Positions 6,495 through 15,863 of a stretch of DNA of 19,687 nt are shown in pieces. The notes below the pieces were generated by a model. The model was given only the letters and a program-made list of their open reading frames with translations, had not been told where the DNA came from and ran no database searches. The position numbers and the translations under genes are program-made. This stretch comes from Alteromonas_E sp964230255 (GTDB taxonomy: Bacteria; Pseudomonadota; Gammaproteobacteria; Enterobacterales; Alteromonadaceae). The stretch lies in the NCBI GenBank assembly GCA_964230255.1, contig CAXRGW010000137.1, positions 1 to 19,687 of the forward strand. Reading direction: 5' to 3'. Positions within the stretch are counted from its first letter, which is position 1; each line of letters begins with the position of its first letter.

Positions 6495-6783
6495 CGTTTA
6501 GTACATAAATCTATTTGCTTTCACTAAGGTTGGGTAATCTAGCATATTTTTTCGCCAAAAGAAGCGCTTATTTTAATATTCTTTTAACATTTGTATTAAT
6601 GGTAAATTGACAATTCTGCATAAGGCAATATTTCCGCGGTTTCGCGCCAGATCACAGGTTATTTAACAGCAATTGCTTAAAACCCGTGCATGGCATCGGC
6701 ATATATAATAAAAAACTTTAAGTTTTCAGTAGTTATCACCATAATCAGAGATACTACTCAAATTTTCGAAAACTTAGGTCTGC

Positions 6784-8235
6784 ATGCAGCATCGGTCGAT
6801 TATCCGAATTCTCGGCTTATTGGTAGCACTTTTTAGTGTGACCATGGTCCCGCCTGCATTAGTGTCTTTAATTTATCAAGATGGTAGTGGACTACCATTT
6901 ATTTTAGCTTTTTTCCTTTGTGTGGTAACAGGTACGGCGTTTTGGTATCCCAACCGTATGCATCGCTCTGATTTGCGCGCAAAAGAAGGCTTTCTAATTG
7001 TCGTGCTCTTTTGGACCGTTCTCGCCAGCTTCGGGGCATTACCTTTTATACTCCTAGAACAGCCGCAAATGAGCATTACGGACGCGTTTTTTGAGTCGTT
7101 TTCTGGCTTGACGACAACCGGTGCAACGGTCATTGAGGGGATAGACTATTTACCTAAAGCGGTGCAGTTTTATCGTCAACAACTTCAATGGCTAGGTGGC
7201 ATGGGTATCATTGTGCTCGCCGTTGCCATACTTCCTATTTTAGGGGTGGGCGGCATGCAGTTGTATCGAGCAGAAACGCCAGGACCAGTAAAAGATTCCA
7301 AAATGACGCCGCGTATCGCAGATACGGCTAAGCAGCTCTGGTATATTTATCTTGCACTCACCACAGCCTGTACAATTGCATACCATTTTGCGGGTATGGG
7401 TTGGTTTGATGCTATATGTCACGCCTTTTCTACAATCGCAATCGGTGGCTTCAGTACGTACGATGCGAGTTTAGGTCATTTTGATTCGCCCGTTGTTAAC
7501 ATTGTTTGTGTGGTATTTTTGTGGATAGCAGCGCTCAACTTTTCACTGCATTTTGCAGCTGCTACCTCTCGTTCGCTGAAAGGTTATTGGAGAGATCCGG
7601 AATTTAAAGCCTTCTTTGCCATTCAAGTTACACTGATCACGGTTTGTTTTCTGGTCTTGGTCAATGCTAATTATTACAGTACGGCTGAAGCGGCGTTAGA
7701 TCAGGCTATGATTCAAGCGGTGTCAATAAGTACTACCGCCGGTTTTGCGACGACCAATTTCTCGGACTGGCCTTCCTATTTACCTATAATGCTAATCTTT
7801 GCCAGTTTCATTGGTGGGTGTGCGGGATCAACCGGTGGTGGCCTTAAGGTCATTCGGGTGTTTCTTCTGTTCTTACAAGGCAAGCGAGAAGTTGATAGGC
7901 TAATTCATCCGCGCGCGGTTTATGCAGTTAAGTTAGGTGATCGTTCAATGCCTGAGCGAGTAGTAGAAGCTGTTTGGGGCTTCTTCTCTGCTTATGCAAT
8001 TGTCTTCGTGGTGATAATGATTGGTCTAATTGCCACAGGCCTTGATGATATCACTGCCTTTACCGCTACAGCAGCGACACTGAATAACTTAGGTCCAGGA
8101 CTTGGTTCTGTGGCTGGCACTTACGCAGATGTATCAGTCACGGGCAAATGGTTATTAGTGCTCGCTATGCTATTTGGTCGGTTGGAAATTTTCTCGCTGC
8201 TCGTACTTTTCTCACCGACTTTTTGGCGTAGTTAA
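6784..8235 (+). CDS. trkH: Trk-type potassium uptake protein TrkH
   Basis: This 483-residue integral membrane protein matches the length of E. coli TrkH/TrkG. It has four pore-loop repeats with selectivity-filter-like segments: SGLTTTGATVIEG (about residues 110-122), TIAIGGFSTYDAS, STTAGFATTNF and AATLNNLGPGLG. Hydrophobic helices lie between them. The conserved glycine-rich loop GGCAGSTGGGLKVIR (about residue 345) precedes the last repeats. TrkH moves potassium across the inner membrane with protons or sodium and is gated by cytoplasmic TrkA, whose gene is the next one. The gene is divergent from polA and convergent with trkA: its TAA (8233-8235) overlaps the trkA stop (8232-8234) inside the sequence TTAA. 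No T-tract terminator is visible between them. Confidence 0.95.
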   Translation: MQHRSIIRILGLLVALFSVTMVPPALVSLIYQDGSGLPFILAFFLCVVTGTAFWYPNRMHRSDLRAKEGFLIVVLFWTVLASFGALPFILLEQPQMSITDAFFESFSGLTTTGATVIEGIDYLPKAVQFYRQQLQWLGGMGIIVLAVAILPILGVGGMQLYRAETPGPVKDSKMTPRIADTAKQLWYIYLALTTACTIAYHFAGMGWFDAICHAFSTIAIGGFSTYDASLGHFDSPVVNIVCVVFLWIAALNFSLHFAAATSRSLKGYWRDPEFKAFFAIQVTLITVCFLVLVNANYYSTAEAALDQAMIQAVSISTTAGFATTNFSDWPSYLPIMLIFASFIGGCAGSTGGGLKVIRVFLLFLQGKREVDRLIHPRAVYAVKLGDRSMPERVVEAVWGFFSAYAIVFVVIMIGLIATGLDDITAFTATAATLNNLGPGLGSVAGTYADVSVTGKWLLVLAMLFGRLEIFSLLVLFSPTFWRS

Positions 8236-9611
8236 CCGAAGAAAAACGCACTCGGCTGGAACAGTTTTTCTACATCACTAATAAACTTCTTATCTACCAA
8301 GAATAAAATAACGTGATCGTTGGATTCGATAATTGTATTGCTGTGCGCAATCAGCACTTCATCATTGCGCACAATCGCGCCAATTGTTGTGCCAGGGGGG
8401 AGTTTGATGTCTTTGATCTGACGCCCAATAACTTTTGATGTATTTTCGTCGCCGTGAGCTATTGCCTCAATAGCCTCGGCGGCGCCTCGACGTAATGAAT
8501 AGACATTGACTATATCACCGCGTCTGACGTGGGTTAGTAGTGCAGAAATCGTAGCTTGCTGGGGCGAAACCGCAATATCTATTTCACCTCCTTGAACCAA
8601 ATCGACATAGGCACTGCGCTGAATAAGCACCATAGTTTTCTTGGCGCCCATGCGCTTGGCGAGCATCGCTGACATAATGTTTGCTTCGTCGTCGTTGGTC
8701 ACAGCAATAAAGGCGTCAACTTGTTCAACATTTTCTTCTGATAACAATTCTGCATCAGAAGCGTCACCGCTGAAGATAATGGTTTTATCTAAATGGGCAG
8801 CAAGAAAACGAGCTCGCTCTTGGCTGTATTCAATTAGTTTAACGTTGTGTTTGTGCTCTAAGCGTTTGGCTAAGCCGGCACCAATAAGACCGCCACCAGC
8901 AATCATAATTCGTCTATAGCTAGATTCTAATTTTTGCAGTTCGCTCATTACCGCGCGAATGTGCTTTGTCGCAGCAATAAAAAATACTTCATCATCAGCT
9001 TCGATGATGGTGGTACCTAAGGGCCGAATAGGACGACCACGACGATAGATAGCCGCTACGCGTGTATCGACATTAGGCATATGTTCTTTTAAGGCTGAGA
9101 GAGCATGACCGACTAGTAAGCCGCCGTAGTAGGCTTTAACCGCAACAAGACTAGCTTTGCCTTCAGCAAACTCTACAACTTGCAAAGCACCTGGATAATC
9201 AATCAGTCGCTTAATGGCCTTGGTAACCAGTTGCTCTGGCGCTATGACGTGATCGATAGGAATGTGTTCTGCTTGAAACAAGTCTGATTGGTATAATAAA
9301 TACTCTTCAGAGCGCACACGTGCAATTTTAGTAGGAGTATTGAATAAGGAATGTGCAACTTGGCAGGACATCATATTGCTTTCATCGCTGTTTGTCACAG
9401 CGATTAACATGTCTGCATCTTCGGCTCCCGCTTGCCTGAGAACATCAGGATGAGAACCAACGCCGGTGACAACTTGTAGGTCGAGCCGATCTTGCAGTTC
9501 ACGCAAAGTTTCACCGTTGGCATCCACCACGGTAATTTCATTTTTTTCTCCCACTAAGTTCTCAGCAAGAGTCCCACCGACTTGTCCGGCGCCAATGATG
9601 ATTATTTTCAT
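8232..9611 (-). CDS. trkA: Trk potassium uptake regulatory subunit TrkA
   Basis: This 459-residue protein (458 in E. coli) has two tandem RCK units, each a Rossmann NAD-binding domain followed by a TrkA-C domain. The first begins MKIIIIGAGQVGGTLAENL with the acidic VVDAN that binds ribose. The second begins near residue 234 with MIAGGGLIGAGLAKRLE. The peripheral complex binds NAD(H) and ATP and gates the TrkH channel on the cytoplasmic face. It is the last gene of the def-fmt-rsmB-trkA unit, with its ATG 34 bases past the rsmB stop. Its partner gene trkH lies on the opposite strand with overlapping stops, so the two subunits are not co-transcribed here. Confidence 0.95.
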   Translation of the reverse strand: MKIIIIGAGQVGGTLAENLVGEKNEITVVDANGETLRELQDRLDLQVVTGVGSHPDVLRQAGAEDADMLIAVTNSDESNMMSCQVAHSLFNTPTKIARVRSEEYLLYQSDLFQAEHIPIDHVIAPEQLVTKAIKRLIDYPGALQVVEFAEGKASLVAVKAYYGGLLVGHALSALKEHMPNVDTRVAAIYRRGRPIRPLGTTIIEADDEVFFIAATKHIRAVMSELQKLESSYRRIMIAGGGLIGAGLAKRLEHKHNVKLIEYSQERARFLAAHLDKTIIFSGDASDAELLSEENVEQVDAFIAVTNDDEANIMSAMLAKRMGAKKTMVLIQRSAYVDLVQGGEIDIAVSPQQATISALLTHVRRGDIVNVYSLRRGAAEAIEAIAHGDENTSKVIGRQIKDIKLPPGTTIGAIVRNDEVLIAHSNTIIESNDHVILFLVDKKFISDVEKLFQPSAFFFG

Positions 9612-9645
9612 GCTTTACTCGTTAAAGGCATCAGCATTGTTGTTG

Positions 9646-10929
9646 TTATCCTTTTGACTTTAGCAGTCTAGCATAATAGAAACCATCCATTTGTTGCTCG
9701 CCGGGTAATATCTGACGCTCAACTTCAAGGGATGCATCATTAGTGTTTGCCACAAATCGTGCGACCTGTTGGTGATTTTCCATTGGCATTATGGAACAGG
9801 TTGCATAAACCATCACTCCGCTGGGCTTTAGTGTCGACCATAGTTTGGTTAGCATAGCTGCTTGTAGCTTGACTAATTCATCGATATCCGAGCGTTTGCG
9901 CAACCACCTGATATCCGGATGGCGACGAATAACACCGGTTGCTGAACAAGGTGCATCAAGCAATATGCGATCGTATAACTGGCCGTCCCACCAGTTGTCA
10001 GGTTTACAGGCATCTGCGCATAGTACCTTAGCACTAAGCTTTAAACGTTGTAGATTTTGCTCGACCCGGGCTAAACGTTGTTTATCACTGTCTAGTGCTG
10101 TGCAGTTAATAGTGGGTTGACGCTCAAGTAAATGGCATGTCTTGCCACCGGGAGCAGCACAGCAATCGAGGACCCGTTCACCGGCGTTTACTTGCATAAA
10201 ATCTGCAGCTAATTGGGCTGCGCCATCTTGCACAGCAAACCAACCATCGTCGTAACCAGGAATTGAGGGAATATCAGTATATCGTTCGAGAATCACAGCG
10301 TCCGAATGTGTGTCAACGCGTGAGAACGGTAAACTCGAATCTTCCAAAGCACGACAAAAGTCAGCGTGCGCGATCTGCGTTCTATTGACTCGTAGCCATA
10401 ATGGAGCTTTCGCATTGGATTGTGCAAATATTTGCTCTGCCTGTTCAGGGTAGTGGTCTTGTACGGCTTGATAAATCCATTTAGGGAAGCCCGCTTTAGC
10501 GGCTGTTGTTGGTGGTAAATCATGCTGCATTTCCGAGCGCTGAAATTCGCGTAGGATGGCGTTTACCAAACCTTTCAAAGAAGCTGATTGCAGTTTTTGA
10601 CAGCCATTCACTGTTTCACCAATCGCCGCATGTGGCGATACCCGCGTAAATGCTAATTGATATAATCCCACTATTAGCAGGTGTTCAATGATCTTCTTTT
10701 TGCCTTTCAGTGGCTTTTGCAACAATTGCCGCAACCAATATTGCAAAGTAGGCATTTGGCGCAGACAGCCAAAAGTGACTTCTTGTAGCCACGCTTTATC
10801 TCGTGCTTGTGTGTAGCGCGTCTGCTTTTCCACTAATAAGGAGCGACTAGAGCGGCCGTTTTCAAGGATCTCGTACAAGATTGTTGCGCAATCAACGCGT
10901 AGCCCTACTGCGCTATTACTTTTGTTCAC
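9646..10929 (-). CDS. rsmB: 16S rRNA (cytosine967-C5)-methyltransferase RsmB (Sun/Fmu)
   Basis: This 427-residue protein has an N-terminal NusB-like RNA-binding domain (about residues 8-140) and a C-terminal Nol1/Nop2/Sun methyltransferase domain. The latter shows the SAM site LDCCAAPGGKTCHLLE, the DAPCSATGVIRRHPDIRW motif and the catalytic-cysteine motif YATCSIMPMENHQ. It methylates C967 of 16S rRNA. The start is a GTG at 10929-10927, inside the last 14 bases of fmt, which implies translational coupling. Length and start agree with the E. coli protein (429 residues). It belongs to the def-fmt-rsmB-trkA minus-strand operon, the common gammaproteobacterial order. Confidence 0.95.
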   Translation of the reverse strand: MNKSNSAVGLRVDCATILYEILENGRSSRSLLVEKQTRYTQARDKAWLQEVTFGCLRQMPTLQYWLRQLLQKPLKGKKKIIEHLLIVGLYQLAFTRVSPHAAIGETVNGCQKLQSASLKGLVNAILREFQRSEMQHDLPPTTAAKAGFPKWIYQAVQDHYPEQAEQIFAQSNAKAPLWLRVNRTQIAHADFCRALEDSSLPFSRVDTHSDAVILERYTDIPSIPGYDDGWFAVQDGAAQLAADFMQVNAGERVLDCCAAPGGKTCHLLERQPTINCTALDSDKQRLARVEQNLQRLKLSAKVLCADACKPDNWWDGQLYDRILLDAPCSATGVIRRHPDIRWLRKRSDIDELVKLQAAMLTKLWSTLKPSGVMVYATCSIMPMENHQQVARFVANTNDASLEVERQILPGEQQMDGFYYARLLKSKG

Positions 10930-11872
10930 AGATTACAGTTCCCGGTGCGAACCAATCGGCTTTACCATTCAAAATATCAGCAACTGCTGCAGCTTTTTTA
11001 CCGGGTATTTGCATTTGGGTAATCAGTAAATCACCTGCGGATGTTGCTACCCTCAAACCTTGCTTGTCTGCACTCACTATAGTACCGGGTTTTTTCGCGG
11101 ACCCTTCTACGACAGCCGCTTGCCAGACCTTAATCGCTTGACCCTTGCAGTGAAACCAAGCCACCGGCCAAGGATTGAATGCGCGAACATTGCGCTCTAA
11201 TTGAGTAGCGCTAAGTTGCCAATCTAACTGCGCTTCTTGTTTCGACAATTTATGCGCATAGGTTGCTAAATCGTTGTCTTGCGGAGAAGGCGTTAGCGTA
11301 TCGATAGTGATTAACGCATCTATCAGTGCATTAGGTCCTAATTCGGCTAATTTCGCATACAGCGACGCGCTCGTGTCGTCTGCGGCAATTGGGATTTTAG
11401 CAATGTGCAGCATATCGCCTGTATCCAGCCCGACGTCCATTTGCATTATAGTGACGCCGGCTTCTTTATCGCCTGCCCAAATGGAACGTTGTATCGGTGC
11501 AGCTCCTCGCCATTCGGGCAGGATCGAACCATGTACATTCCAACAACCCAAGCGTGGCGTGGTTAAAATTGCCTGCGGTAAAATCAACCCGTAGGCAACC
11601 ACAATCATTAAGTCCGCATTTAAGGCAGATAATGTCGCTTGTTCTTCGTCGGTCTTCAATGACGCAGGTTGAAGCACGGTTAAACCATGTTCCAAGGCGA
11701 GCTGCTTTACGCTACTTGCTTGCAGTTTTTTGCCACGTCCCGCCGGGCGATCAGGCTGGGTGTAAACTGCGACAATATCGTGTTCAGTACTTAGTAACGC
11801 AGCGAGGTGCTGCGCTGCAAAGTCAGGTGTACCTGCGAATACTATACGCAGCGATTGATTAGTGTCTGTCAT
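10916..11872 (-). CDS. fmt: Methionyl-tRNA formyltransferase
   Basis: This 318-residue protein starts with the beta-strand motif RIVFAGTPDFAAQHL and carries the formyl-transfer signature NVHGSILPEWRGAAPIQRSIWAGD with the catalytic Asn-His. MDVGLDTGDML, which holds the conserved Asp, follows. A C-terminal OB-like domain binds tRNA (RAFNPWPVAW onward). It formylates the initiator Met-tRNA using 10-formyl-tetrahydrofolate. Its ATG directly follows the def TAG, so the two are translationally coupled: Def later removes the same formyl group. The usual HASLLP is HGSILP here, a conservative variant. rsmB overlaps its 3' end by 14 bases. Confidence 0.96.
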   Translation of the reverse strand: MTDTNQSLRIVFAGTPDFAAQHLAALLSTEHDIVAVYTQPDRPAGRGKKLQASSVKQLALEHGLTVLQPASLKTDEEQATLSALNADLMIVVAYGLILPQAILTTPRLGCWNVHGSILPEWRGAAPIQRSIWAGDKEAGVTIMQMDVGLDTGDMLHIAKIPIAADDTSASLYAKLAELGPNALIDALITIDTLTPSPQDNDLATYAHKLSKQEAQLDWQLSATQLERNVRAFNPWPVAWFHCKGQAIKVWQAAVVEGSAKKPGTIVSADKQGLRVATSAGDLLITQMQIPGKKAAAVADILNGKADWFAPGTVICEQK

Positions 11873-12382
11873 CTATGCGCGCGCAGCCAAACGAGCTTCT
11901 TTTTCAAGCTTTTTGCGGATACGTTGGCGTTTCAGAGGTGACAAATAGTCAACGAATAACACGCCTTTTAAATGGTCGAGCTCATGTTGAATGCAGATCG
12001 CTAATAAGCCTTCCGCTTCTAATTCAAATGGTGTTCCATCTGCATCAAGTGCTTTAACTTTTACCCATTCAGCGCGGTCGACTTTCGCATAATTGCCTGG
12101 AACAGATAAACAGCCTTCTTCATTTATTTTGCTGCCGCGTTTTTCAATAATTTCGGGATTGATGAATACGCGAGGCTCATCTTGTTCTTCAGATACATCC
12201 ATTACGACTACTTGGCGATGCACATTTACCTGTGTAGCGGCTAATCCAATACCTTTTTCATCACGCATAGTGTCAAACATGTCATTGACTAACTGCTTGA
12301 CCTTTTGATCAACTTCCGAAACAGGCTTGGCGACCGTGCGCAAACGTTCGTCGGGGAAACTTAAAACTTCTAATATTGCCAT
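11873..12382 (-). CDS. def: Peptide deformylase
   Basis: This 169-residue metalloprotease (E. coli 169) has all three active-site motifs: GIGLAATQV (motif 1), EEGCLSVPG with the metal-binding cysteine (motif 2) and QHELDHLKGVLFVDYLS with the two metal-binding histidines and catalytic glutamate (motif 3). It removes the N-formyl group from nascent proteins. It is the first gene of the minus-strand def-fmt-rsmB-trkA operon. It is divergent from the lysM gene over 200 bases that must hold both promoters. No clear Shine-Dalgarno precedes its ATG. Confidence 0.97.
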   Translation of the reverse strand: MAILEVLSFPDERLRTVAKPVSEVDQKVKQLVNDMFDTMRDEKGIGLAATQVNVHRQVVVMDVSEEQDEPRVFINPEIIEKRGSKINEEGCLSVPGNYAKVDRAEWVKVKALDADGTPFELEAEGLLAICIQHELDHLKGVLFVDYLSPLKRQRIRKKLEKEARLAARA

Positions 12383-12582
12383 TATTTTTCAACTACACTT
12401 TAATTCAGTATCAATTCCTATACTAAACGTGGCATAACACGCTTTAATATGGTTTGTGTGCCTACTATTCTAGCGCATAACGGTTATTAGGTGCACGCTT
12501 TCTTAGGGATTACTAAATCCAACCGATACCCTAAATGTATGGGTTCTAAGCGACGCACACACTCACTTCTTACGGGGAAGGT

Positions 12583-13650
12583 ATGTTTAAACCAAAGCTA
12601 AAATTACTATTGATTGCTCTGCTAATACCTATGTGGTGTTTCGCCCAGCAAATCCAAGTAAAAGAGACTGCTCCCGAGCGATATGTGGTGAAGCAGGGTG
12701 ATACGCTATGGGATATCTCCAGCTTATTTTTGAACAAGCCCTGGCTATGGCCAGAGTTGTGGCGTACTAATACCCAGATCCTTAATCCGCATTTAATTTA
12801 TCCTGGAGATGTACTGATTTTACAGTGGCAAAATGGTCAGCCGGTGATCGTTGTCAATCGCCCTGATAAACGTCAAGTGAGCCTCTCTCCTAGCGCATCC
12901 ACTTCTACTAAGATTGGTGCTATCCCTCTTCTTCCATGGAGTGCAATAGCACCTTATCTGAACAACGATACCATTATGTCGGCAGAACGGTATGAGCGTT
13001 TACCGCATATTCTGGGCAACAATACAGGTGACGCACGCTTTGTTTCAGAGGATATTGTATTGGCCAAAGCTCGTGGGCGTGCGGCGCAAGACTACGCAAT
13101 TGTCAGGCAGCAAAACGAAGTGTTTGACCGCCACGGCAATTTAATTGGCGTGCAGGTCAGGCATGTTGCAGATGGTCAACTCATAGACGCTCAGCCGGAT
13201 AATGGGTGGTTGGTGCGTGTTGAGCAAAGCAATTACGAATCAAAACGCGGTGATAGGTTATACGAGCCTGAGCAGACAAACGTGACGGAGATGCAGCTAC
13301 AACCAGTTGCTTCTGGTGTGCGCGGCGAGGTAGTTGGCAATCTTCATCAACGCGGCTTACTTGGTAAACACGATGTGGTCATTATCGATTTGGGCGAAAA
13401 TGATGTGCAGCCTGGCACTGTGATGGGTATTTACATGCAGGGTCCTACCATTTATGACGGTGAGCCGCCTAAATATGATGGTGAGAGCGGTATCATTCAG
13501 AGCGCGTTTGACTTAGGCAAAAAAATAGAGCAACCGGCATTTAAAACGGGTGAGTTAGTAGTATTTAAAACCTTTGATAAAGCCAGTTATGCAATGATAA
13601 CTCGCGCGAGTGAACTGGTAAAAGACGGAGCAATTGTAGGCACACCGTAA
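12583..13650 (+). CDS. Secreted LysM domain protein
   Basis: This 355-residue protein starts with a signal peptide (residues 1-21, cleavage likely after CFA). A single N-terminal LysM domain follows at about residues 33-82 (YVVKQGDTLWDISSLFL, then NPHLIYPGDVLIL), predicted to bind peptidoglycan in the periplasm. The remaining ~270 residues have no catalytic motif I recognise. This matches the LysM proteins encoded upstream of dprA in many gammaproteobacteria; the function is unproven. The ATG has GGGGAAGG close upstream. It begins the lysM-dprA-smg-yrdD-hemF plus-strand unit, with dprA 32 bases downstream. Confidence 0.9.
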   Translation: MFKPKLKLLLIALLIPMWCFAQQIQVKETAPERYVVKQGDTLWDISSLFLNKPWLWPELWRTNTQILNPHLIYPGDVLILQWQNGQPVIVVNRPDKRQVSLSPSASTSTKIGAIPLLPWSAIAPYLNNDTIMSAERYERLPHILGNNTGDARFVSEDIVLAKARGRAAQDYAIVRQQNEVFDRHGNLIGVQVRHVADGQLIDAQPDNGWLVRVEQSNYESKRGDRLYEPEQTNVTEMQLQPVASGVRGEVVGNLHQRGLLGKHDVVIIDLGENDVQPGTVMGIYMQGPTIYDGEPPKYDGESGIIQSAFDLGKKIEQPAFKTGELVVFKTFDKASYAMITRASELVKDGAIVGTP

Positions 13651-13682
13651 ACCGAACGAGCTTTTAGTCTCAGGGAGGAGGC

Positions 13683-14804
13683 TTGGCAAAAGAAAATTCT
13701 TGGGTCGCTAATGCGACCCGCCATCTCTATGTTCGTTTATCTGCCTTATCGGGTTTCGGCTCTCGCGCTTTTCAGCGGCTAGAGACCAATCTAGCGGACC
13801 CTTTTGAACGTCTAGCAAGTTACACCGATAAACGGCTAATCATGTTGGGGTTCAATCCTAAACAACTAAAGCAATGGCGTGAGTCTATAAGGTGCAATAG
13901 GGTGGCTGCGGGTATGCAGTGGCACAATCCTGGTCAACAACGTTACGTTATTACCATGGCGGACCAGCAATATCCTGATTGTTTAAAGCAACTCAATCGC
14001 CCCCCCTTTGTTGTTTATGCACAAGGTAACTTAAAGGCATTGTCACTGCCTTCAATTGCCATTGTAGGCAGTCGCAAGCTCTCTCCGGCTGGCAAGTCTA
14101 ATGCGTTTGATTTTGCCCAACACCTGGCGCAAAACGGCATAGTAATTACCAGTGGCGTTGCCCTTGGTGTAGATGCCCAAGCTCACCTGGGCTGTATCGA
14201 AGCTGGTGGCATTACCATTGGCGTGTTAGGCAGTGGAGTCGACATTATCTATCCGCAAAGAAATCGCAGGGTATTTGAGCGAATTTTGGCGAGTGATGGG
14301 TTACTGCTTAGCGAGTATTTACCCGGGACTGCAGCAAAAGCCGAACACTTCCCACAACGCAATCGAATCGTTAGTGGTTTAGCGCTGGGAGTGCTTGTAA
14401 TCGAAGCGCAACTGCGCAGTGGCTCATTGATTACGGCAAGAGCCGCTTTAGAGCAAAACAAAGACGTTTTCGCTATTCCAGGTAATATCCATCAACCACA
14501 TTACACTGGATGTCACTGGCTTATTCAGCAAGGAGCCAAACTGGTAACAAATGCAGAAGATATTTTAGAAGAATATCAGCAGTTTAGTTTACCTTCACGG
14601 CCAAGTGATAAAAAAAGTCAACAATCGCCCTTGGCATTGTCGCCGTTGTTAGATAGTGTAGACTTCGACGTCACTACAATTGACGTTATCGCCGAACGCA
14701 GCAAGCTGCCCATACCACAAATATTGGCAGAATTATTACAATACGAGTTGCGAGGTTTCGTAGCCGCCACTTCAGGGGGTTATGTAAAATTGAGGGGAAA
14801 ATAA
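13683..14804 (+). CDS. dprA: DNA-processing protein DprA (Smf)
   Basis: The start is a TTG at 13683 with AGGGAGG four bases upstream; no in-frame ATG keeps the N-terminal helical domain. The 373-residue protein has an N-terminal SAM-like region (LSALSGFGSRAFQRLE), the Rossmann DprA core (IAIVGSRKLSPAGKSNA; SGVALGVDAQAH; GVLGSGVDIIYPQRN; FPQRNRIVSGL; RSGSLITARAALEQ) and a C-terminal winged-helix domain (DVTTIDVIAERSKLPIPQIL). DprA loads RecA onto incoming single-stranded DNA in natural transformation, but it is conserved even in non-competent bacteria. Smg starts 1 base after its stop. No other competence gene is in the window. Confidence 0.95.
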   Translation: MAKENSWVANATRHLYVRLSALSGFGSRAFQRLETNLADPFERLASYTDKRLIMLGFNPKQLKQWRESIRCNRVAAGMQWHNPGQQRYVITMADQQYPDCLKQLNRPPFVVYAQGNLKALSLPSIAIVGSRKLSPAGKSNAFDFAQHLAQNGIVITSGVALGVDAQAHLGCIEAGGITIGVLGSGVDIIYPQRNRRVFERILASDGLLLSEYLPGTAAKAEHFPQRNRIVSGLALGVLVIEAQLRSGSLITARAALEQNKDVFAIPGNIHQPHYTGCHWLIQQGAKLVTNAEDILEEYQQFSLPSRPSDKKSQQSPLALSPLLDSVDFDVTTIDVIAERSKLPIPQILAELLQYELRGFVAATSGGYVKLRGK

Positions 14805-14805
14805 C

Positions 14806-15282
14806 ATGTTCGATATCCTCATGTATCTGTTCGAAAACTTTATTCACAGTGAAAGCGAAATTCACGTTGACCAAGACGAGTTAACGGAAGAGCTAGTGCG
14901 TGCAGGTTTTCATCATGACGAAATCTACAAAGCGCTAGCATGGCTGGAAAAATTAGCGGCTCTTCAAGAGACCGATATTAAGCCGTATTTAACCAAGGGT
15001 GGTGTAAACTCTGCCACTCGCATCTATACACATGAAGAGGAAATGCGGTTAGATATCGAGTGCCGTGGCTTCCTAATGTTTTTGGAGCAGGTCAATTTGC
15101 TCGACGGTGCCACGCGTGAAATGGTGATTGACCGAGTAATGGAAATCGACGCTGCTGAGTTTTGCTTAGAAGATCTTAAGTGGGTAGTGTTAATGGTGCT
15201 CTTCAACGTGCCAGGTAAAGAAAATGCCTATGCACAAATGGAAGATTTATTGTTCGACGAGCACGACGGCGTTATTCACTAA
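14806..15282 (+). CDS. smg: Smg family protein (DUF494)
   Basis: This 158-residue protein (E. coli Smg 157) begins MFDILMYLFENFIHSE, the family's hallmark. It continues with the acidic, helical DUF494 sequence, including ALAWLEKLAALQE, RLDIECRGFLMFLEQ and DLKWVVLMVLFN. The biochemical function is unknown. It nearly always sits between dprA and yrdD, as it does here, so a role linked to DNA processing or topology has been suggested by context only. It follows dprA by one base and is probably translationally coupled to it. Confidence 0.95.
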   Translation: MFDILMYLFENFIHSESEIHVDQDELTEELVRAGFHHDEIYKALAWLEKLAALQETDIKPYLTKGGVNSATRIYTHEEEMRLDIECRGFLMFLEQVNLLDGATREMVIDRVMEIDAAEFCLEDLKWVVLMVLFNVPGKENAYAQMEDLLFDEHDGVIH

Positions 15283-15308
15283 ACACTGGATTATAACTTG
15301 AGGCAACA

Positions 15309-15863
15309 GTGAGTAAGATAAATCACGCATTGTTTGATGCTTCGAGTCACGCGCTAGCAGATGCGTTTGGACCCTGTCCAAAATGCGGCTCAAACACAGT
15401 GGTTAAACGCAGCAAGGCAGGAGTGTTCATTGGCTGCTCTAGTTATCCTGAGTGTGATTACACTAAACCGCTACACGACAATGAAACGCAAACAATCAAA
15501 GAGATCGACAGTTCGGTTTGCCCAGAATGTTCCTCTCTCCTAGCGGTTAAAAAAGGCCGTTATGGGTTGTTTATTGGCTGCACAAATGCCCCTGAGTGTC
15601 ACCATATTGAATCACTTAAACCACAACAAGAAACCGAAGTCAGTTGTCCCAAATGCCAACAGGGCTCTTTAGTTCAGCGAACCAATCGCTTCGGCAAGAC
15701 ATTTTATAGCTGTAACCAATACCCCAAATGCAAATATGTTGTGAATCATCCACCTGTCGCTACTCGCTGTAAGCAGTGTGGATGGGGTATTATGTTAGAT
15801 ATCAACGACGAATACGTATGCCCACAACCAAAGTGCGGGCATAAACAACCTAAGAGCAGGTAA
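15309..15863 (+). CDS. yrdD: Topoisomerase I C-terminal-type zinc-ribbon protein (YrdD)
   Basis: The start is a GTG at 15309 with GAGG five bases upstream. The 184-residue protein is essentially four zinc ribbons in a row: CPKCG...CSSYPEC, CPECSS...CTNAPEC, CPKCQQ...CNQYPKC and CKQCGW...CPQPKCG. The first three are of the topoisomerase I C-terminal repeat type, and the last looks more degenerate. No catalytic topoisomerase domain is present. It is likely a single-stranded-DNA-binding accessory protein. Its stop overlaps the hemF start (TAATG). In E. coli the gene after yrdD is tsaC; that gene is not here. Confidence 0.9.
   Translation: MSKINHALFDASSHALADAFGPCPKCGSNTVVKRSKAGVFIGCSSYPECDYTKPLHDNETQTIKEIDSSVCPECSSLLAVKKGRYGLFIGCTNAPECHHIESLKPQQETEVSCPKCQQGSLVQRTNRFGKTFYSCNQYPKCKYVVNHPPVATRCKQCGWGIMLDINDEYVCPQPKCGHKQPKSR

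Larger units (their letters stand above)
6252..6783. other. Divergent polA/trkH intergenic region
   Basis: This 532-base stretch between the polA and trkH start codons is A/T-rich and carries no supported gene. It contains two DnaA-box matches listed separately, a TATAAT hexamer at 6704-6709 that could serve trkH (no matching -35 at 17 bases), and TTGACA at 6607-6612, 16 bases before a weak TATTTC. No tRNA, terminator or repeat was recognised. The segment 6252-6377 is open in the polA frame but probably untranslated leader. Confidence 0.5.

Noticed and set aside
6340..6720. A replication origin in the polA/trkH gap
   Set aside because: Two DnaA boxes in an A/T-rich gap are not enough. There is no box cluster, no clear DNA-unwinding repeats and no origin-flanking genes.
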